Origin: Peribacillus cavernae
GTDB lineage: Bacteria > Bacillota > Bacilli > Bacillales > DSM-1321
DNA length: 38,402 nt
Assembly: GCF_003989135.1 (NCBI RefSeq)
Contig: NZ_RYZZ01000042.1
Span: 24,016-62,417, forward strand
Direction: 5' to 3'
Both the position numbers and the translations under genes were made by a program. Shown one piece after another: positions 34,188 to 38,402 of the stretch. Each line of letters starts with the position of its first letter. Positions within the stretch are counted from its first letter, which is position 1. A model generated the notes under the pieces. That model was not told where the DNA came from, did not search any database, and saw nothing but the letters and a program-made list of their open reading frames with translations.

Positions 34188-34229
34188 GAACGGATGAGCA
34201 GAGTAAATCATATCATGACAAAAATCAGT

Positions 34230-34258
34230 TTGAAAATGGCTTAAAAGTATACTATAAT
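34230..34258 (+). promoter_or_regulatory. SigA promoter of pheST
   Basis: TTGAAA (34230-34235), 17-base spacer, TATAAT (34253-34258). Confidence 0.85.
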
Positions 34259-34264
34259 AAGACC

Positions 34265-34535
34265 AAATTTTATAAAAAAAGACGTTGAAAGAGAAGAGTA
34301 GCTTAAGATATCCGTTACAGGGAAAAATGCCTGGGACTGTAAGCATTTTACGGCACTGTTTAAGTGAATTCACCTCTGGAGTCGGCATCGGGATGATTTT
34401 TAGAACGAATCGAAAGATGCATCGGCTAAAAGCCGTTATCCAAATGAAGTGGGCACAGTTTTTTAGAGGCCAATAAGGGTGGTACCGCGATACATATACC
34501 TCGTCCCTTTTTAGGGAGCGGGGGTTTTTTGTGTT
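34265..34535 (+). promoter_or_regulatory. T-box leader of pheST
   Basis: tRNA-Phe sensing leader. The T-box AGGGTGGTACCGCG is at 34476-34489. The specifier region GAA-TTC-ACC places a Phe codon TTC at 34369-34371. The terminator is CCTCGTCCCT / AGGGAGCGGG followed by TTTTTT (34499-34530). Confidence 0.95.
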
Positions 34536-34577
34536 TAACGGCAATACATTTATTTTTCTTTAAGGGAGGAAATACAG

Positions 34578-35618
34578 ATGCAGGAACGTCTACATGAACT
34601 GCAGAAAGAAGCGCTGCAAAAGGTTGCCGAAGCTGCTGATTTAAAAGCCCTGAATGATATTCGGGTAGCATATTTAGGGAAAAAAGGGCCAATCACTGAG
34701 GTGCTCCGCGGGATGGGCAAGCTTTCAGCAGAAGAACGCCCGAAGATCGGCGCCCTGGCAAACGTAGTGCGCGAGGCAATTGCAGGTGAAATCGAAGAAA
34801 AGCAAAAGACATTGGAAGAAGCGGCTGTTAATGAAAAGCTTGCAGCTGAAAAAATCGATGTTACACTGCCGGGCCGTCCTGTCAAAAAGGGAAACCACCA
34901 TCCGTTGACAAGAGTCATCGAGGAAATCGAAGACTTATTTATTGGCATGGGTTACACAGTAGCTGAAGGTCCTGAAGTTGAAACGGATTACTATAATTTT
35001 GAGGCACTAAATCTTCCGAAAGGCCATCCGGCGCGTGATATGCAGGATTCCTTTTACATTACAGAAGAGATCTTGATGCGTACCCATACATCCCCTGTCC
35101 AGGCAAGGACAATGGAAAAGCATATAGGCAAAGGGCCAGTTAAGATCATCTGTCCCGGTAAGGTATACCGCCGTGACAATGATGATGCGACCCACTCACA
35201 CCAGTTCATGCAAATCGAGGGATTGATCGTTGATGAAAACATCCGCATGAGCGATCTAAAAGGAACCCTTGAAGTATTTGCAAAAAAAATGTTCGGCGAG
35301 GACCGGGAAATCCGTCTTCGTCCCAGCTTTTTCCCATTCACCGAACCTTCCGTGGAAATGGACATTTCCTGTAAAATCTGCGGCGGATCAGGCTGCAGTG
35401 TTTGTAAAGGGACTGGCTGGATCGAAATTCTCGGTGCCGGCATGGTTCATCCAAGCGTCCTGGAGATGGCCGGCTTTGATTCCAAAAAGTATTCAGGCTT
35501 TGCTTTTGGCATGGGTCCGGAGCGTATCGCGATGCTGAAATACGGGATTGATGATATCCGTCATTTCTATACAAACGATATCCGGTTCCTGAAACAATTC
35601 CATCGTTACGAAAATTAG
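34578..35618 (+). CDS. pheS: Phenylalanine-tRNA ligase alpha subunit
   Basis: Catalytic subunit of the alpha2-beta2 enzyme that charges tRNA-Phe. The 346-residue product has an N-terminal coiled-coil arm (about 1-85), then the class II core with [21 protein letters not shown] and [14 protein letters not shown], motif 2 [16 protein letters not shown], a Cys-rich insert [17 protein letters not shown], and motif 3 [18 protein letters not shown]. The start follows GGGAGG. pheT follows after 33 bases and both are controlled by the T-box leader. Confidence 0.98.
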   Translation: MQERLHELQKEALQKVAEAADLKALNDIRVAYLGKKGPITEVLRGMGKLSAEERPKIGALANVVREAIAGEIEEKQKTLEEAAVNEKLAAEKIDVTLPGRPVKKGNHHPLTRVIEEIEDLFIGMGYTVAEGPEVETDYYNFEALNLPKGHPARDMQDSFYITEEILMRTHTSPVQARTMEKHIGKGPVKIICPGKVYRRDNDDATHSHQFMQIEGLIVDENIRMSDLKGTLEVFAKKMFGEDREIRLRPSFFPFTEPSVEMDISCKICGGSGCSVCKGTGWIEILGAGMVHPSVLEMAGFDSKKYSGFAFGMGPERIAMLKYGIDDIRHFYTNDIRFLKQFHRYEN

Positions 35619-35651
35619 TTTTATCGAATTTCATGAAGGAGGACCCTACCC

Positions 35652-38066
35652 ATGTTTGTTTCCTATAAATGGCTGCAGGATTATGTGGATCTTTCCGGCA
35701 TCCCAGCTGATGAGCTTGCCGAAAAGATTACCAAAAGCGGCATCGAGGTTGAAGGAGTAGAAAAGAAGAGTGAAGGCTTGAAAGGTGTTGTAATCGGCCG
35801 CGTGTTAGAACGTGAACAGCATCCCAATGCTGATAAATTAAATATATGCCAAGTTGATATCGGCCAGGAACATCCTGTGCAAATCATCTGTGGGGCACCA
35901 AATGTAGCTCAAGGCCAAAAAGTGGCAGTCGCCACGGTCGGTGCTGTCCTGCCTGGCAATTTCAAAATCAAAAAAGCAAAGCTTCGCGGCGAAGAGTCAA
36001 ATGGAATGATCTGTTCGCTCCAAGAGCTTGGAATTGAAGCAAAGCTCGTCGCGAAAGAATTTTCAACCGGCATCTATGTGTTCCCGGACGATGCAAAGGT
36101 AGGGGAGGATGCGCTCGAATATCTCGGATTAGCTGATGAGATACTCGAGCTTGGCCTTACACCAAATCGTGCGGATTGCTTAAGTATGCTTGGCGTAGCT
36201 TATGAAGTGGGAGCAATCCTCGGACGCGAAGTGAAGTGGCCGGAAAGTAATGCTTCAAATGCTACCAAAAAGGCTTCAGACTACATCAGTGTAAGAGTGG
36301 ATGCTATAGAAGATAACCCGCTATATGTCGCAAAGGTGATTAAAAATGTAAAAATCGGACCTTCACCGCTTTGGATGCAAACTCGTTTGATGGCAAGCGG
36401 AATCCGTCCTCATAACAATATTGTCGATATCACGAACTATATTTTGCTGGAATACGGACAGCCGCTGCATGCATTCGATTATGACCGCATTGGTACTAAA
36501 GAAATTGTCGTCCGCAGGGCAAACGATCAGGAAAAGATGACTACGCTTGATACCGCAGACAGAAAACTGTCAGCGGATCATTTAGTAATCACAAACGGCA
36601 AAGAACCGATCGCATTAGCCGGCCTCATGGGCGGCGCCAATTCAGAGGTTGGCAGTGATACAACAACCGTTGTCCTTGAAGCAGCATATTTTGCAGGAGG
36701 AGTTGTAAGAAAAGCTTCTAAAGACCATGGACTGCGCAGTGAAGCGAGTACACGCTTTGAAAAAGGCGTCGATCCAAACAGGGTCCGCGAAGCAGGCGAA
36801 CGTGCAGCTGACTTAATGGCCCAATATGCAGGCGGTACGGTTCTGGCAGGCTCTGCGGAGGCCGATACATTGACGGTCGAACCTGCCGTTGTCTCCATCA
36901 CCCTCGATAAAATCAATACGATGCTTGGAACGGAACTTACAGTTTCAGAGGTTGAACGTATCTTTGCACGACTGCAATTCGAGGTAAGCACTGTAAATCA
37001 TGAATTTACGGTTACTGTACCGACACGCCGCGGCGACATTACCATTGAGGCAGACTTGGTCGAAGAAGTGGCGCGTCTGTACGGCTATGACCATCTTCCG
37101 ACGACCCTGCCAGCAGGGGAAGCGACACATGGCAGGCTCACCGCATATCAACAGAAACGCCGCCAGGTACGCAAGGTACTTGAAGGCGCCGGCCTTTACC
37201 AGGCGGTCACCTATTCATTAACAAGCAAAGAAAAAGCTTCCCAATTTGCGCTGGAGAAGCGCGAGTCGATCCGGCTTGCGATGCCGATGAGCGAAGAACG
37301 CAGCCAGCTCCGTTTAAGCATCGTGCCGCAGCTTCTGGAAGTAATGAAGTATAATATAGCCCGTCAAAATGATTCAATCGCGCTTTATGAAATCGGTTCT
37401 GTTTTCCTGAAAAGCAATAGAGCGGATCTTCCGGAAGAAAGAGAGCATCTGGCAGGGGCTATCACCGGCTTATGGGAATCCCATCCATGGCAGGGAGAGA
37501 AGAAGCCTGTTGACTTTTTCGTTGCAAAAGGAGTATTGGAAACCGTTTTTGATACACTGGGCCTAGCAGAAAGGATCGAGTACCGTCACGCTGAAATCGA
37601 CGGGATACATCCGGGCCGCACGGCAGAAGTCCTTCTGGACAATGAAGCGATCGGCTACGTCGGCCAGGTTCATCCAACCATCCAAAAAGAGCTGGATTTA
37701 AAAGAAACGTATGTATTCGAGCTTTCATTCAAAGCGCTTGGCGAAGCGGAAATAGAACCGATCCAATACGAAGCAATTCCTCGCTTCCCATCGATCACCC
37801 GCGATATTGCACTTGTGGTCGATGAGAAGACAGTCGCCGGCGACATACGGAAGGTTATTGCAGAAGCGGGCGGCAAGCTGCTGAAAGAAGCGAGCCTTTT
37901 CGATTTATATGAAGGGGATCACATGGAACCAGGCAAGAAGTCGGTCGCCTATTCCTTAAAATACTTTGATCCGGAGCGAACCCTTACGGACGAAGAAGTA
38001 ACAAAAGCACACAACAAAGTGCTGCAGGCTGTAAAGGAAAAAACGGGTGCAGAATTGCGCGGGTAA
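35652..38066 (+). CDS. pheT: Phenylalanine-tRNA ligase beta subunit
   Basis: Beta subunit of the tRNA-Phe ligase; it binds tRNA and houses the editing site. The 804-residue product starts [13 protein letters not shown], then an EMAP/OB-like tRNA-binding domain (about 40-150, [23 protein letters not shown]). The B3/B4 editing domain follows (about 205-395) with [28 protein letters not shown]. Next come the B5 domain (about 408-480), the catalytic-like core (about 490-690), and a C-terminal FDX-ACB anticodon domain (about 710-804, [14 protein letters not shown]). It is complete. A strong terminator follows 16 bases after the stop. Confidence 0.98.
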   Translation: MFVSYKWLQDYVDLSGIPADELAEKITKSGIEVEGVEKKSEGLKGVVIGRVLEREQHPNADKLNICQVDIGQEHPVQIICGAPNVAQGQKVAVATVGAVLPGNFKIKKAKLRGEESNGMICSLQELGIEAKLVAKEFSTGIYVFPDDAKVGEDALEYLGLADEILELGLTPNRADCLSMLGVAYEVGAILGREVKWPESNASNATKKASDYISVRVDAIEDNPLYVAKVIKNVKIGPSPLWMQTRLMASGIRPHNNIVDITNYILLEYGQPLHAFDYDRIGTKEIVVRRANDQEKMTTLDTADRKLSADHLVITNGKEPIALAGLMGGANSEVGSDTTTVVLEAAYFAGGVVRKASKDHGLRSEASTRFEKGVDPNRVREAGERAADLMAQYAGGTVLAGSAEADTLTVEPAVVSITLDKINTMLGTELTVSEVERIFARLQFEVSTVNHEFTVTVPTRRGDITIEADLVEEVARLYGYDHLPTTLPAGEATHGRLTAYQQKRRQVRKVLEGAGLYQAVTYSLTSKEKASQFALEKRESIRLAMPMSEERSQLRLSIVPQLLEVMKYNIARQNDSIALYEIGSVFLKSNRADLPEEREHLAGAITGLWESHPWQGEKKPVDFFVAKGVLETVFDTLGLAERIEYRHAEIDGIHPGRTAEVLLDNEAIGYVGQVHPTIQKELDLKETYVFELSFKALGEAEIEPIQYEAIPRFPSITRDIALVVDEKTVAGDIRKVIAEAGGKLLKEASLFDLYEGDHMEPGKKSVAYSLKYFDPERTLTDEEVTKAHNKVLQAVKEKTGAELRG

Positions 38067-38082
38067 TTTGGAACGATAAGTG

Positions 38083-38119
38083 AAAAACGCCTGGATGTGA
38101 TAGACATCCAGGCGTTTTT
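38083..38119 (+). terminator. Terminator of pheST
   Basis: AAAAACGCCTGGATGT / ACATCCAGGCGTTTTT, a perfect 16-bp stem with loop GATAG. Confidence 0.97.
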
Positions 38120-38163
38120 CTATAATAATTTCTGCATTAGTAAAAGGAGGGAACTCGTTTATC

Positions 38164-38221
38164 ACCGCTCATATAAACTAAATGGTTGTGATTCGGCAAA
38201 GGATTTTGTAATTCTACCCAG
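38164..38221 (+). repeat. 58-bp direct repeat, left copy
   Basis: Matches 38345-38402 at 53 of 58 positions. It contains CTCATATAAACTAAATGG and GGCAAAGGATTT in both copies. Confidence 0.9.
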
Positions 38222-38264
38222 ACATTTCTCATTACACATTTCATTTATCTATAGAAAACGATCC

Positions 38265-38364
38265 ATCGCTCAGAAATTTGGCTAATCGCTCTTAAATCTT
38301 GATAATGGCTCATAAGTCTCGATCATCGCTCATAAATTTCTGTAATCGCTCATATAAACTAAAT
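38265..38364 (+). repeat. 20-bp tandem repeat array
   Basis: Five head-to-tail units of exactly 20 bases (starts 38265, 38285, 38305, 38325, 38345), consensus ATCGCTCATAAATTTNGNTA with about 3-8 changes per unit. The last unit merges into the right copy of the 58-bp direct repeat. Confidence 0.85.
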
Positions 38365-38402
38365 GGTTGTGATCCGGCAAAGGATTTCGTAGTTCTGCCC
38401 AG
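38345..38402 (+). repeat. 58-bp direct repeat, right copy (continues past window)
   Basis: Second copy of 38164-38221. It runs to the window edge, so the array probably continues. Confidence 0.9.

Noticed and set aside
38265..38364. CRISPR array at the right edge
   Set aside because: Units are contiguous 20-mers without unique spacers and no cas gene is present.

Overview
The window is a 38.4 kb piece of ordinary core chromosome from a Bacillaceae bacterium. Gene order follows the Bacillus subtilis pyk to pheT segment. Spore genes (sspI, ytvI, ytxC), SigB- and SigW-type promoters, T-box leaders and a CcpN-type operator all support this. The species cannot be named from the sequence. It is not B. 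subtilis itself: isocitrate lyase lies in the segment, a TVP38-family gene is in an unusual place, and a family of dispersed RNA-like repeats is present.

Layout. 0.2-10.1 kb is central carbon metabolism: pyk, fxsA, aceA, ytvI (minus strand), ytwI, then citZ-icd-mdh. 10.5-13 kb holds the phosphate two-component pair phoP-phoR. 13.4-18.4 kb holds polA, mutM, ytaF and coaE (repair, membrane and CoA genes). 18.6-20.5 kb holds gapB (gluconeogenic GAPDH) and speD (polyamine synthesis). 21-24.9 kb is the replication group nrdR, dnaB, dnaI, followed by ytxC. 25-29 kb holds thrS behind a T-box, then infC-rpmI-rplT behind an L20-type leader. 28.9-33.3 kb holds small membrane and stress genes: ysdA, a TVP38-family protein, ysdB on the minus strand with a clear SigW-type promoter, a dUTPase, the M42 peptidase ysdC, a SigB-type stress gene, and sspI on the minus strand. 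33.4-38.1 kb holds the rRNA/tRNA methyltransferase ysgA, then pheS-pheT behind a T-box.

How the genes relate. Glycolysis (pyk), gluconeogenesis (gapB), the TCA cycle (citZ-icd-mdh) and the first glyoxylate-shunt step (aceA) lie close together. The carbon genes carry separate control candidates: a cre-like site before citZ and a perfect CcpN-type operator pair before gapB. The translation genes are controlled by RNA leaders: two T-boxes, an L20-type leader, and an ATT start on infC.

Less ordinary content. (1) Six structured intergenic elements plus one remnant, with hairpin loops GTCCT/ATCCT resembling the Bacillaceae-1 RNA motif, all lie in the first 21 kb. (2) A promoter-proximal leader of about 130 nt before speD has nested helices and a possible anti-Shine-Dalgarno segment. 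(3) A G10 tract lies just upstream of the ytvI start. (4) A short PhoP-box-like region with its own terminator follows phoR, and an IS630 transposase remnant lies before polA. (5) A 20-bp tandem repeat array with a 58-bp direct repeat lies at the right edge. No new defence or biosynthetic system is evident.
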